9,113 nucleotides of DNA, taken from the NCBI GenBank assembly GCA_002314465.1, contig DCGA01000040.1, forward strand, positions 3,423 to 12,535, in the 5' to 3' direction. The position numbers and the translations under genes are program-made. Positions 1 to 7,639 of the stretch are shown piece after piece. Each line of letters starts with the position of its first letter. Within the stretch, counting starts at the first letter, position 1. The stretch is from a bacterium UBA1790. Lineage in GTDB: Bacteria > Bacteroidota > Bacteroidia > Bacteroidales > Muribaculaceae. The notes below the pieces were generated by a model. That model was not told the DNA's origin. It made no database searches and saw only the letters and a program-made list of their open reading frames with translations.

Positions 1-934
1 TGTCCTGGATGGCACCTGCAAAGATTTCGCTTGCACTTGCCGAGAACTCGTCCATGAGCACGATAACCTCGGCATTTTGGAACTGTCCGTTGCCGTCACT
101 CCAGAACTGTGAGTCGTTGCGACGGTCGCGTCCCTTGGTGTAGACGATGAGTTGGTCTTTCTCGAGGAACTCGTTGGCCATCATGATTGCCATCTCCATG
201 TAACCGCCGCCGTTGCCACGCAGGTCTATCATGTAACGCTTAGCGCCCTCTTCCTTAAGTTTGCTAAGTCCGGTGATGAACTCGTCGTAGGTGGTACGGC
301 CAAACTGGTTGACCTTTATATAGCCTGTGCCCTTGTCGATGATGTAAGCAGCATCGACCGACTTCATGGGTATGTCGCCGCGTGTGACGGTGAAATAGAG
401 CAGTTTGGGCGAATTGTCGCGCTTGATGCCGAGTTTTACCTTGGTGTCCTTGTCTCCGCGCAGTTTCTTCATCACTTCGTTGCTCGTAACCTCTGAGCCC
501 ACAAACACGCTGTCGTCGACCGATACAATGCGGTCGCCGGCCATGATGCCCACTTTCTCCGATGGGCCGCCGGGTATGACTTCAATCACATTGATAGTGT
601 CTTCCATCATCATGAACGATACGCCTATGCCGCAGAAACTGCCGCTCAACTCCTCGTTGGCAGCCTTGAGGTCCGACGGTGAGAAATAGGCGGTGTGCGG
701 GTCAAGTTCGCCAAGAATCTTAGGGATTGACGACTCAATCAGGTCGTCGATGTTTACAGTGTCGACATAGTCGGTGGCAACAAGGTTGAGGATAGAGTTG
801 AGCTTGCGGTCGTTGTCGACTGCATACTGTCGGCTCGAGAACCTGTTACCAATGAATATACCAATGACCACCGAGACCGCCATAGCTAATGGCAGCCACA
901 AGAAAGCAGGGTTGGTTGATGGTCTGTTACTCAT
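1..934 (-). CDS. S41 family C-terminal processing peptidase, 3' end cut by window edge
   Basis: This is a serine protease of the CtpA/Prc family, which cleaves proteins near their C termini in the periplasm. The first 311 residues are visible. A hydrophobic segment at about residues 11-29 follows a short N terminus and has no lipobox or obvious cleavage site, so it is probably a membrane anchor. LDPHTAYF (77-84) is a typical N-terminal helical motif of the family. A PDZ domain follows at about 95-185, with FCGIGVSF (100-107) as its peptide-binding loop. The protease core contains YMIDLRGNGGGY (234-245) and DEFSASASEIFAGA (295-308). By analogy with Prc and CtpB the middle serine, Ser300, is the nucleophile. 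The catalytic lysine, expected about 25 residues later, lies outside the window. The ATG at 934 is chosen because it places the anchor at the N terminus. It starts 36 bp after the deaminase stop with no separate promoter visible, so co-transcription is likely. The family call is firm; the substrate is unknown. Confidence 0.95.
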   Translation of the reverse strand, partial: MSNRPSTNPAFLWLPLAMAVSVVIGIFIGNRFSSRQYAVDNDRKLNSILNLVATDYVDTVNIDDLIESSIPKILGELDPHTAYFSPSDLKAANEELSGSFCGIGVSFMMMEDTINVIEVIPGGPSEKVGIMAGDRIVSVDDSVFVGSEVTSNEVMKKLRGDKDTKVKLGIKRDNSPKLLYFTVTRGDIPMKSVDAAYIIDKGTGYIKVNQFGRTTYDEFITGLSKLKEEGAKRYMIDLRGNGGGYMEMAIMMANEFLEKDQLIVYTKGRDRRNDSQFWSDGNGQFQNAEVIVLMDEFSASASEIFAGAIQD

Positions 935-970
935 GTGTTGTGTGTTGATATATAGTCTGTTTTTAGATGT

Positions 971-1429
971 TTAAATATTCTTCTCAACGAACTCGCCGTC
1001 GATATACTCGAGCTGGATGCACTCAATGCCCGCGCGCTTGAGCAGGTCTACGCCGTCGGTGATGCGGTAGTACTCGCCAAATATCACACGCTTGATGCCG
1101 CTCTGAATGATGAGCTTCGAACACTCGATGCACGGTGATGTGGTGACGTAAAGGGTAGCGCCGTTGCTGCTGTTATTGCTTTGTGCCACCTTGGTAATGG
1201 CATTAGCCTCGGCATGGAGTACATAGGCCTTGGTGTGGTCGTTGTCGTCCTCGCACACGTTTTCAAAGCCCACAGGTGTTCCGTTGTATCCGTCGCTAAT
1301 TATCATCTTGTTCTTGACGATGAGTGCGCCCACCTTGCGGCGCTGGCAATATGAGTTTTCGGCCCATATCTGCGCCATGCGCAGGTATCGCGAGTCGAGT
1401 AATGTCTGCTTGTTGGCTTTTACGTCCAT
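971..1429 (-). CDS. dCMP deaminase / cytidine deaminase family protein (ComEB type)
   Basis: The predicted 152-residue cytoplasmic zinc enzyme most likely converts dCMP to dUMP, feeding dTMP synthesis. The deaminase signature is complete: HAEANA with zinc ligand His72 and catalytic Glu74, and SPCIEC with zinc ligands Cys100 and Cys103. The NGTPVGFENVCED stretch (49-61) is typical of dCMP deaminases and of Bacillus ComEB, rather than of free cytidine deaminases or tRNA adenosine deaminases. Length fits the family. The ATG at 1429 is the only sensible start, giving the usual short N-terminal helix before the AQIWAENSYC region (19-28). The gene follows the M3 peptidase terminator, has its own -7 box and a stem-loop in the leader, and leads into the S41 protease gene. 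Specificity for dCMP over related pyrimidines is inferred from motif resemblance only. Confidence 0.92.
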   Translation of the reverse strand: MDVKANKQTLLDSRYLRMAQIWAENSYCQRRKVGALIVKNKMIISDGYNGTPVGFENVCEDDNDHTKAYVLHAEANAITKVAQSNNSSNGATLYVTTSPCIECSKLIIQSGIKRVIFGEYYRITDGVDLLKRAGIECIQLEYIDGEFVEKNI

Positions 1430-1478
1430 TCGGCGTACACTTTAAACGTTGATAATCAATTTAATAAACCAAGTAACG

Positions 1479-1499
1479 GCCGCAGTGGCATACTGCGGC
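1479..1499 (-). other. Perfect 8-bp stem-loop in the deaminase leader
   Basis: The arms GCCGCAGT (1479-1486) and ACTGCGGC (1492-1499) are perfectly complementary around a 5-base loop. No run of U follows in either direction, so it does not look like an intrinsic terminator. If the -7 box at 1513-1520 is used, transcription of the deaminase gene would begin near 1506-1509 and this hairpin would sit close to the 5' end of an approximately 80-nt leader. A role in mRNA stability or translation control is inference. Confidence 0.6.
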
Positions 1500-1512
1500 T
1501 CAAAATACACTA

Positions 1513-1520
1513 CAAATTTA
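1513..1520 (-). promoter_or_regulatory. Bacteroidetes-type -7 element for the deaminase-S41 unit
   Basis: The minus-strand sequence TAAATTTG matches the Bacteroidetes -7 consensus TAnnTTTG exactly. It lies 84 bp upstream of the deaminase ATG and directly downstream of the T-tract of the preceding terminator. I do not see a clean TTTG at the expected -33 distance; the nearest candidate is TTTCG, about 22 bases upstream, which is imperfect. An 8-mer with two free positions can occur by chance in A/T-rich DNA, so confidence is moderate. Confidence 0.45.
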
Positions 1521-1521
1521 T

Positions 1522-1575
1522 GAAAAAAAACTGAAATAAAAACGAAAGGACAACATAAAAATGTTGCCCTTTTCG
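1522..1575 (-). terminator. Rho-independent terminator after the M3 peptidase
   Basis: On the minus strand, bases 1575 to 1543 form a hairpin with 6 bp of CAACAT/ATGTTG around a UUUU loop. It extends outward through a G-U pair, two G-C pairs, three A-U pairs, a one-base bulge and two closing G-C pairs. Two U-rich stretches follow (1542-1522), ending in a run of eight U. The G-U pair (1550 with 1567) would be an A-C mismatch in a plus-strand transcript, which supports minus-strand use. It lies 23 bases after the M3 stop codon. Confidence 0.8.
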
Positions 1576-1597
1576 CATTATTTTTTACATACGGTTT

Positions 1598-3637
1598 TTA
1601 TGCTTTTTTTATGCCGTCGCGCTCGAGCAAAGCATCGATGCGGGGCTCGCGTCCGCGGAATCTCTTGTAGAGTTCCATGGGGGGCTCAGTGCCGCCGCGA
1701 GAGAGGATGTTGTCGACAAATGAGCGTGCAGTTTCCTTGTTGAAGATACCGTCTTCCTTGAACTTGGCAAAGGCATCGGCATCAAGTACTTCGGCCCATT
1801 TGTATCCGTAATAGCCTGCTGCATATCCGCCGGCAAAGATGTGTGAGAACGAGGGCGACATGCTGCAGCCTGCTATGGGTTCGAAGTAGCTGGTGTGGCT
1901 CATAGACTCGTTCTCAAACTCCTCAACGCCGCCTGTGAACGGATCCTCGAGTGTGTACCACTTCATGTCGAGATAACCATAGCTTAACTGGCGCATGCAT
2001 GCGTAGCCAGCGCCATATTGAGCTGCAGCAAGTACCTTGTCGATGAGTTCCTGGGGTATCTTCTCACCGGTTTCGTAGTGGCAAGCGAAACTGTCGAGGA
2101 ATTCGCGCTCATTGAGGAAGTTCTCGTTGAACTGCGACGGTAATTCCACGAAATCGCGGTAAACGCTTGTGCCCGATGTCGACGAGTATTTGCAACGCGA
2201 CAACAGGCTGTGCAGACCGTGACCGAACTCGTGCATGAATGTGCGCACTTCGCCCAGCGTGAGCAGCGAGGGCTTTGTCTCGGTGGGGCGGGTAAAGTTC
2301 ATTGTGAGTGTCACGATGGGACGCACGTCATTTCCTTGCTGGTCAATGTACTGGTCGCGGAAGTTTGTCATCCATGCGCCGCCGTGCTTAGTGCTGCGGG
2401 GGAAGAAATCGGTGTAAAGGAATCCCACGTTGTTGCCTTGTTCGTCATTGACGTTGAAAACCTTAACGTCGGGGTCAAACACGGGAGCCTCGTTGTTCTC
2501 AACAAACTGTAGACCGTAGAGCTTTGTCGCGAGTCCGAACACGCCCTTGATAACGTTTTCGAGTTTGAAATAGGGACGCAACTCCTCCTCGTTGTAGTTG
2601 AAGAGCGATTCGCGCTCTTTGTAACTGTAATAGGAGAGGTCCCACGGCATGAATTCCACCTCATGGCCTTCGTATTTTGAGGCAAATGCCAGAGTCTGTT
2701 CCATCTCGGCATCCTGTGCAGGGCCGTAGGCTTCCTTGAGTTGGTCGAGCATTGCAAGCACATTGGCGGGAGAACCTGCCATGGATTTCTCCAGAACGTA
2801 GTCGGCAAATTTCTTGTACCCCATGAGTTTGACAATCTCCAGACGTGTGTTTACGATCTCCTTTATAATCTCCTTGTTATTGAGTTCGCCGCTGTTGCAA
2901 CGGCTCATCATTGCGTAAGAGAGTTTTTGACGCAGGTCGCGACGAGTCGAGTGCTTCATGAATGCGCTTGCGCTGGGTGCGTGCAGCGTAAAGAGGTATT
3001 TCTCCTTGCCACCCTTTTCCTTGGCAGCCAGCATGGCAGCTTCCAGTGCGCTCTCGGGCAGTCCGTCGATATCTTCGTCGGTAAGCCACATTTCAAAGGC
3101 ATTGGTCGCCTTGAGCAGGTTCTGTTCAAACTTGAGCGACAGTTCTGTGAGTTTCTTCATCAGTTCGCGGTATTTGTCGCGGGCTTCACCTTCTAATAAT
3201 GCGCCGGCACGTGCAAATGTGTCGTAGGTGCCATTAAGGAGTTTCTGGTCTTCCTTGTCGAGGGTGTTGATGTCGGTGTTCTCCTTTACATACTTGATGC
3301 GCTTCCACAGTGTCTCGTTGAGTGTGAGGTTGTTGCTGTGTTCCGACAGCATGGGAGAAATGCGGTTGGCAAGTTCCATCATCTCATCGGTAGAGCATGC
3401 GCCAATCATGGGAAAGAACACGCCGAGTACGCACGAAAGCATCATCCCCGAGTTTTCCATTGCAAGGATGGTGTTCTCGAAGGTGGGCTCTTCGTCGTTG
3501 TTGCATATTGCCGCAATCTCCTCATCGTGCTGTTTGATGCCCTCAATGACGGCGGGTTCATACATGTCGACAGTGATGCGGTCAAACGGTATCAGACCAT
3601 TTGCTGTGTCAAATTCTTTAAAAAAGATATTCTCCAT
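1598..3637 (-). CDS. dcp: M3 family metallopeptidase, peptidyl-dipeptidase Dcp type
   Basis: This zinc peptidase of 679 residues probably removes C-terminal dipeptides from short peptides. The active site is complete: HEFGH (469-473) gives zinc ligands His469 and His473 and catalytic Glu470, and Glu498 in RDFVELPSQ (494-502) is the third zinc ligand. The C-terminal substrate-binding signature runs from about 597 to 623, with His599, Tyr605 and Tyr612 in FSHIFAGGYAAGYYGY. The N terminus (NGLIPFDRITVDMYEPA, 13-29) matches the opening of Dcp-like M3 enzymes. There is no signal peptide or lipobox, so it should be cytoplasmic, unlike lipoprotein Dcp paralogues seen in some Bacteroidetes. The length is usual for Dcp and oligopeptidase A. 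It starts 39 bp after the TPR gene with no terminator between, so the two probably form an operon, and it ends at a strong terminator. Oligopeptidase A activity cannot be excluded from motifs alone. Confidence 0.93.
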   Translation of the reverse strand: MENIFFKEFDTANGLIPFDRITVDMYEPAVIEGIKQHDEEIAAICNNDEEPTFENTILAMENSGMMLSCVLGVFFPMIGACSTDEMMELANRISPMLSEHSNNLTLNETLWKRIKYVKENTDINTLDKEDQKLLNGTYDTFARAGALLEGEARDKYRELMKKLTELSLKFEQNLLKATNAFEMWLTDEDIDGLPESALEAAMLAAKEKGGKEKYLFTLHAPSASAFMKHSTRRDLRQKLSYAMMSRCNSGELNNKEIIKEIVNTRLEIVKLMGYKKFADYVLEKSMAGSPANVLAMLDQLKEAYGPAQDAEMEQTLAFASKYEGHEVEFMPWDLSYYSYKERESLFNYNEEELRPYFKLENVIKGVFGLATKLYGLQFVENNEAPVFDPDVKVFNVNDEQGNNVGFLYTDFFPRSTKHGGAWMTNFRDQYIDQQGNDVRPIVTLTMNFTRPTETKPSLLTLGEVRTFMHEFGHGLHSLLSRCKYSSTSGTSVYRDFVELPSQFNENFLNEREFLDSFACHYETGEKIPQELIDKVLAAAQYGAGYACMRQLSYGYLDMKWYTLEDPFTGGVEEFENESMSHTSYFEPIAGCSMSPSFSHIFAGGYAAGYYGYKWAEVLDADAFAKFKEDGIFNKETARSFVDNILSRGGTEPPMELYKRFRGREPRIDALLERDGIKKA

Positions 3638-3676
3638 AAAAACAAATAAATAGGTTATATGATTTAAATCTTTGGT

Positions 3677-5872
3677 TTAAGTTTGTAAAGCATCGGCTAT
3701 GAGTGCCATATCCTCGCTTGTGACGCCTCGGGATTTCAAATGTACGGAATCATTGAAGAAAATTCCACGGAAAGATTCAAAATTTTCTTCAAGACTGAGC
3801 GAATGGCGGTAACTCTCTATGGCCTCGGGAATGCGACCGCCGCACAGGAGTACATGGCCGCGGTTCATATAGTCTTGGGCAGTGGCCTTATCCTCTGCGA
3901 TGATCTTATCGTAGTAGGTGAGTGCTCGCTCGTCATTGCCGGTAAGGAATGAGCACCAGGCGATGGGACGCCATGCGCGGTGCTTGGCACCGTTAAGGAA
4001 ATCGGCCTTGTAGTAGTATTGCAATGCTTCTTCCACATTGCCGCCTTCGAGAAGGCAATGACCTATGTTGAGCGTCGTTGCGACCGACTGGGGCTGCAAC
4101 TCGTCGACCATTTTGTAGTATTCGAGTGCCTTGTCGTGGCGCTTCATTGTGCGGTAGCAAGCCGCAATGTGCTTCAGTGTCCACGCATCGTCGCCGTTGG
4201 CAAGAAGGTAACGCTTGTAATAGCGCAATGCTTCTCGGGTGTTGCCCAAGTTCTGGTAAGAGAAACCAATTTTCTGGAACACAATGGGTTCGACTGTTTC
4301 GCTGCACGACAGCAAGTGGTTGTAATACTTGATGGCATCGTCGTGAAATTCGTTCTTGAAGTAGAACTCTGCAATAATCGACAGGGTGGAAAGTTTTCCT
4401 GTGTGGTCTTCAAACAGGGGCATAGACGTGAAATCCATGTCGCGGTCAAAAATTGCTACGAATTCACGGCGGCGCGAGAACAACTTGAAGAACCTGTACA
4501 GGTCTTGCAAATGGCTGTTGGCAATGGCTTCGCGCACCTTGTTGTCGTCGGGCAACTCGGTGGATTTAAGCTCCTTGAGTTCGCTGTGCTGTGCCTGCAC
4601 CTGGTTGAACATGATTTGGCGCTGGCTTTCGGGGATTGAAGCCATCGATAGGCAGAACGAGTACTTGTCGCTGTTGCACAATGGTGCGTGCCCTATAATC
4701 TGGTCGACCGATGCTGCACTGTCGCTGAAGGTGTCGAGCACAAGCGAGTGTCCGGCATGATAAGGCAGGAACCAGTTGGATAGCGTGTGGAAGAACGGGA
4801 ATGACTTGAGGTGGGAGAATGTGCTGATAAACACGTCGTTGCCTGCAAGCTGCATCTCGTTGAACTCTTCCATTTTCTTGGCAATGCCGCTGTTCTCGAG
4901 CATATCCTGCCACTCGGGATTAGCCTCAAGGTCTGATATGTCGAGAGGTGCATTCTTGTCCTTGATTTTGCGTACGAGGTCGGGCGACATATTCATGATG
5001 TCGGGCATGAGGTCCTCGCGCACCTTACGGGTAATGTTGTCGGTGTTGCGTGTGCGTGCCAGCAGGAATTGCAGCGTTGCCATGTCCTGTGCAAAGGCTG
5101 GGTTGATCGCCATCGCCTCAAGGCTTGACTTGACCGATGCCGAGCGTGTAGCACGGTTGCTGTAGATGTAAAGCGACAATATGGCATAGATGAGAGTGCG
5201 CACCTGTACCTGTATGCTCTTGCTTGTGGCGTAGGTTTGTGCCAGCAGTGCGAGCTTTGTGTCGTCGTAGAGCGTCATCATGCCCAGAAACAGCGCCGAG
5301 GTGATGAGGCACTGCATGTGCACCGGAGTTGCCTCGTCGCTAAGTATTTCCTTTGCGAGCGCTGCGTCATCGGCTGTGAGGGGGAATGAACTCCACAGTT
5401 TGTTGAACACTGTAGTCTCAAGGTTCTCACATTCCTTGAGCACTTGGGTTAACGCTTGCTTGTTCTGCTGCTCGGCGGGTACCGATTCGAGCAACTGGTG
5501 TTTGTGTGTGGCTGCCTTCCACTGGTCGACGATGCTGCTGAGCGAGGTATTGCCCAGTTCGCGGCGTCGTGCATAGAATACTTCGCTTGACGTGCCGGTC
5601 TTGGCGGCGATGAAACAGCGGTCGGTAATCATGTACAGCGAACTGATGATGCGTTGCAGCACCTGGTCGCGCTGCGGGTCGAGGATACCTTGTGACAGGT
5701 ATTGCAGCATGAAACTGTAAGATATCTTGAGTTGTTCCACCTCGTCGCGCAAACCGCCTATGCCGGTTTCCTCAATAAAGTGTAACACAGCGTCAAACGC
5801 ATCGTTGATGCGCTTGTGCTCAAGCAAGTTGTATATGTCTCGTCGGTTAATGTCTATTGCTCTGTTGTCCAT
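3677..5872 (-). CDS. Large cytoplasmic TPR-repeat protein of unknown function
   Basis: The product is 731 residues with no signal peptide, lipobox or clear membrane segment, so it is probably cytoplasmic. The C-terminal third holds about six consecutive 34-residue TPR units at roughly 494-527, 528-561, 562-595, 596-629, 630-664 and 665-699. They show the usual small/aromatic spacing, for example in FQKIGFSYQNLGNTREALRYY (532-552), read with the A..YY pattern recurring in later units. Residues 1-490 are largely helical in character, contain no catalytic motif I recognise, and may include degenerate helical repeats. A hydrophobic aromatic patch, FPFFHTLSNWFLPYH (358-372), is unusual for a plain TPR solenoid. 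The ATG at 5872 is preceded by an A/T-rich stretch and is the first in frame. The neighbour downstream is the Dcp-type peptidase, 39 bp away. A scaffold or adaptor role fits TPR proteins in general, but the partner is unknown and co-function with the peptidase is inference from position only. Confidence 0.88.
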   Translation of the reverse strand: MDNRAIDINRRDIYNLLEHKRINDAFDAVLHFIEETGIGGLRDEVEQLKISYSFMLQYLSQGILDPQRDQVLQRIISSLYMITDRCFIAAKTGTSSEVFYARRRELGNTSLSSIVDQWKAATHKHQLLESVPAEQQNKQALTQVLKECENLETTVFNKLWSSFPLTADDAALAKEILSDEATPVHMQCLITSALFLGMMTLYDDTKLALLAQTYATSKSIQVQVRTLIYAILSLYIYSNRATRSASVKSSLEAMAINPAFAQDMATLQFLLARTRNTDNITRKVREDLMPDIMNMSPDLVRKIKDKNAPLDISDLEANPEWQDMLENSGIAKKMEEFNEMQLAGNDVFISTFSHLKSFPFFHTLSNWFLPYHAGHSLVLDTFSDSAASVDQIIGHAPLCNSDKYSFCLSMASIPESQRQIMFNQVQAQHSELKELKSTELPDDNKVREAIANSHLQDLYRFFKLFSRRREFVAIFDRDMDFTSMPLFEDHTGKLSTLSIIAEFYFKNEFHDDAIKYYNHLLSCSETVEPIVFQKIGFSYQNLGNTREALRYYKRYLLANGDDAWTLKHIAACYRTMKRHDKALEYYKMVDELQPQSVATTLNIGHCLLEGGNVEEALQYYYKADFLNGAKHRAWRPIAWCSFLTGNDERALTYYDKIIAEDKATAQDYMNRGHVLLCGGRIPEAIESYRHSLSLEENFESFRGIFFNDSVHLKSRGVTSEDMALIADALQT

Positions 5873-5953
5873 ATATATTTAATATAATGTGTAATGAGCA
5901 AAAAACGTGCCCGTGTGCCACATTTGTCAGTAACGTGTCATATTGCTCCACAG

Positions 5954-5993
5954 AAAAGCAAAAAAATAGCGGAGCCTTGTGAAAAGGCCCCGC
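5954..5993 (-). terminator. Rho-independent terminator after pepD
   Basis: On the minus strand, bases 5993-5984 pair with 5978-5969 in a 10-bp GC-rich stem (GCGGGGCCTT with AAGGCTCCGC) around a 5-base loop. The RNA then reads UAUUUUUUUGCUUUU. One pair is G-U in the minus-strand RNA but would be an A-C mismatch on the plus strand, so the direction is clear. It begins 23 bases after the pepD stop codon and separates pepD from the TPR gene. Confidence 0.9.
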
Positions 5994-6016
5994 CATAGTA
6001 TGTGTGGTGCTATGGA

Positions 6017-7477
6017 TTATTTCTCCTTAGCAACAGCGTCGATGATACCCAGGGTGAAGTCCCAAGACTTCTGAACTGCGGGAATGTGGCAGCACTCGCT
6101 GGGAGAGTGTACGTTTCTCAGGGTGGGACCGTAAGAAATCATGTCGAGGTGGGGGAGAACCTTGAGGAACAGACCGCACTCAAGACCTGCGTGGATAGCC
6201 TCAACCTTGGGCTCAACACCGTAGAGACCCTTCCAAATGCTGATGGCAGTCTGGAGAATCTTGCTGTTCTTGTTGGGAGCCCAGCCCTGGTAGCCGTCGC
6301 TGTGGCGAACCTTGCCGCCGCCCAACTTGAATACAGTCTCAACGCGGTGGCAAGCGTCATACTTGCGGCTCTCAACTGCACTGCGCTGTGAAGTTACTAC
6401 CTCGATAACGCCTTCTTCCTTCATCTTGATGCTTGAGAGGTTGGTTGATGTCTCAACGAGACCTTCGAGCTCGAGGCTGCAAGAGAGAACACCGTGAGGA
6501 GCAGCATATACAGTGTTGATAATGCGCTCTGCATCTTCGCGTGCGATAACCTTAGCGGGAGCGTCTACGCTTGCGATAACACCTGTAAGGTTGGGCTCGC
6601 TGTTCTTGAACTCTTCCTTAACGGTTGCAACGAATGTGTTGAATGCAACAGAGAGTTTCTCCTTGTCGTAGTCCTTAACACCAATGATAGCCTCGGCGTC
6701 GCGTGCGATAGCGTTGCGCAGGTTACCAGCGTCAACGTGTGCCAACTCATAGTCGGCTACGCTGCGCAGATCCCACAGCAGGCGAGCGATGAGACGAGTA
6801 GCACAAGCGCGCTCAGTGTTGATGTCGGTACCGCTGTGGCCACCGTTCATGCCTGTGAGCTTAACCTCGAAGTAAACGAGATCCTTGGGAGCGTCGAGGG
6901 GCTTGTAGTCAAATGTAGCCAGAGTATCGATACCGCCGGCGCAGCTCATGGTGATGATGCCGTCGTCCTCGCTGTCGAGGTTGCACAGATAGTCGCCGCG
7001 GAGCATGCCTTCACCTACATTGCTTGCGCCAGTGAGGCCAGTCTCCTCGTCCATTGTAAAGAAACCTTCGATGGGACCAGCAACGATATCCTTGTCGGTA
7101 AGAACTGCAAGGGCGATTGCCATACCCATACCATCATCAGCACCCAGGGTAGTACCGTTAGCGCGAATCCACTCGCCCTCTACGATAGTCTCGATGGGGT
7201 CGTTGTCAAAGTCGTGGTTAGAATCTTTGTTTTTCTCGCATACCATGTCCATGTGAGCTTGCAGGATGAGACCCTTAGCGTTCTCAAGACCGGGAGCAGC
7301 GGGACGGAACATAGCCACGTTACCGATTTCATCAACCTTGTATTCGAGGTTGTTTTCCTTTGCAAAGTTGATTAACCACTCGCGAATTTTACCCTCCTTC
7401 TTTGAAGGACGGGGCACCTTAGTAATCTGGTCGAAGATGTTCCAGACACATGCCGGTTGAAGGTCTTTGATTGTCAT
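6017..7477 (-). CDS. pepD: Aminoacyl-histidine dipeptidase (Xaa-His dipeptidase, M20 family)
   Basis: The product is 486 residues, the usual length of PepD, a two-zinc cytoplasmic dipeptidase that hydrolyses Xaa-His dipeptides and other short peptides. All active-site residues known from Vibrio PepD can be placed: His75 and Asp77 in LQAHMDMV, bridging Asp114 in TLGADDGMG, catalytic Glu144 and ligand Glu145 in MDEETGLTGA, Asp168 in CNLDSED, and His457 in RNVHSPSE. The lid/dimerisation domain (about 190-390) includes the conserved NGGHSGTDI (211-219). There is no signal peptide. The start at 7477 gives the standard N terminus (LQPACVWNIFDQITKVPRPS, 6-25). The gene is transcribed alone, away from the 56-codon gene, and ends at a strong terminator. 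Its codon choice leaves a long open frame on the opposite strand, consistent with biased codon use, but I take that frame as a by-product. Family identity is nearly certain; exact peptide preference is not visible. Confidence 0.96.
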   Translation of the reverse strand: MTIKDLQPACVWNIFDQITKVPRPSKKEGKIREWLINFAKENNLEYKVDEIGNVAMFRPAAPGLENAKGLILQAHMDMVCEKNKDSNHDFDNDPIETIVEGEWIRANGTTLGADDGMGMAIALAVLTDKDIVAGPIEGFFTMDEETGLTGASNVGEGMLRGDYLCNLDSEDDGIITMSCAGGIDTLATFDYKPLDAPKDLVYFEVKLTGMNGGHSGTDINTERACATRLIARLLWDLRSVADYELAHVDAGNLRNAIARDAEAIIGVKDYDKEKLSVAFNTFVATVKEEFKNSEPNLTGVIASVDAPAKVIAREDAERIINTVYAAPHGVLSCSLELEGLVETSTNLSSIKMKEEGVIEVVTSQRSAVESRKYDACHRVETVFKLGGGKVRHSDGYQGWAPNKNSKILQTAISIWKGLYGVEPKVEAIHAGLECGLFLKVLPHLDMISYGPTLRNVHSPSECCHIPAVQKSWDFTLGIIDAVAKEK

Positions 7478-7639
7478 AATTTTCGTGTATTTTTATCGTT
7501 AAAAATGTTAGTTATCGTTTATGTCAATAAAATTTTGTTAAAACAACCGCTTAACAAGTGCTAAGTTACAAAAAAGTTTTGAATAATGGACTAAAAAGTC
7601 GCAAACAATCTTTATATTTGCATTAAATTTAACGCATCG
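7478..7639. promoter_or_regulatory. Divergent intergenic region between pepD and the small membrane protein gene
   Basis: This 162-bp A/T-rich region must hold the promoters of both divergent units. On the plus side there is a -7 box at 7613-7620. For pepD I find no clear TAnnTTTG; the nearest is TAACTTAG on the minus strand (7562-7569), with one mismatch. Two copies of TTATCGTT (7493-7500 and 7512-7519) lie near the pepD start, and TTGTT-AA-AACAA (7535-7546) is a short palindrome. These could be protein-binding sites or chance in low-complexity sequence. Confidence 0.5.
7613..7620 (+). promoter_or_regulatory. Bacteroidetes-type -7 element for the small-protein / OmpH unit
   Basis: TATATTTG matches the -7 consensus TAnnTTTG exactly. 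Its end is 19 bases before the ATG at 7640, implying a very short leader of roughly 10-15 nt. The expected -33 TTTG is not present at the right spacing; a TTTG at 7578-7581 is about 10 bases too far upstream. No other promoter-like site lies between the small gene and the OmpH-like gene, so this one probably serves both. Confidence 0.5.

Noticed and set aside
935..970. A separate promoter or ribosome binding site for the S41 protease gene
   Set aside because: The 36-bp gap holds no TAnnTTTG box and no Shine-Dalgarno sequence, so co-transcription with the deaminase is the better reading.
2741..3196. Plus-strand frames of 100-150 codons inside the M3 peptidase gene
   Set aside because: They are shadows of a full-length, motif-complete peptidase gene.
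3661..3670. Ten-base palindrome GATTTAAATC between the TPR and M3 genes
   Set aside because: It is A/T-rich and short, lies in a 39-bp gap between probable operon partners, and no regulator is suggested; chance is the simplest explanation.
3980..4639. A 219-codon open frame on the plus strand inside the TPR gene
   Set aside because: It lies opposite clear TPR repeats and its translation has no domain, signal or start context suggesting a real gene.
6494..7375. A 293-codon open frame on the plus strand inside pepD
   Set aside because: It is antisense to a gene with a complete PepD active site. Its translation is rich in Cys, Val and Ala with no recognisable domain, and it has no promoter of its own. 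Biased codon use in pepD explains the lack of stops.
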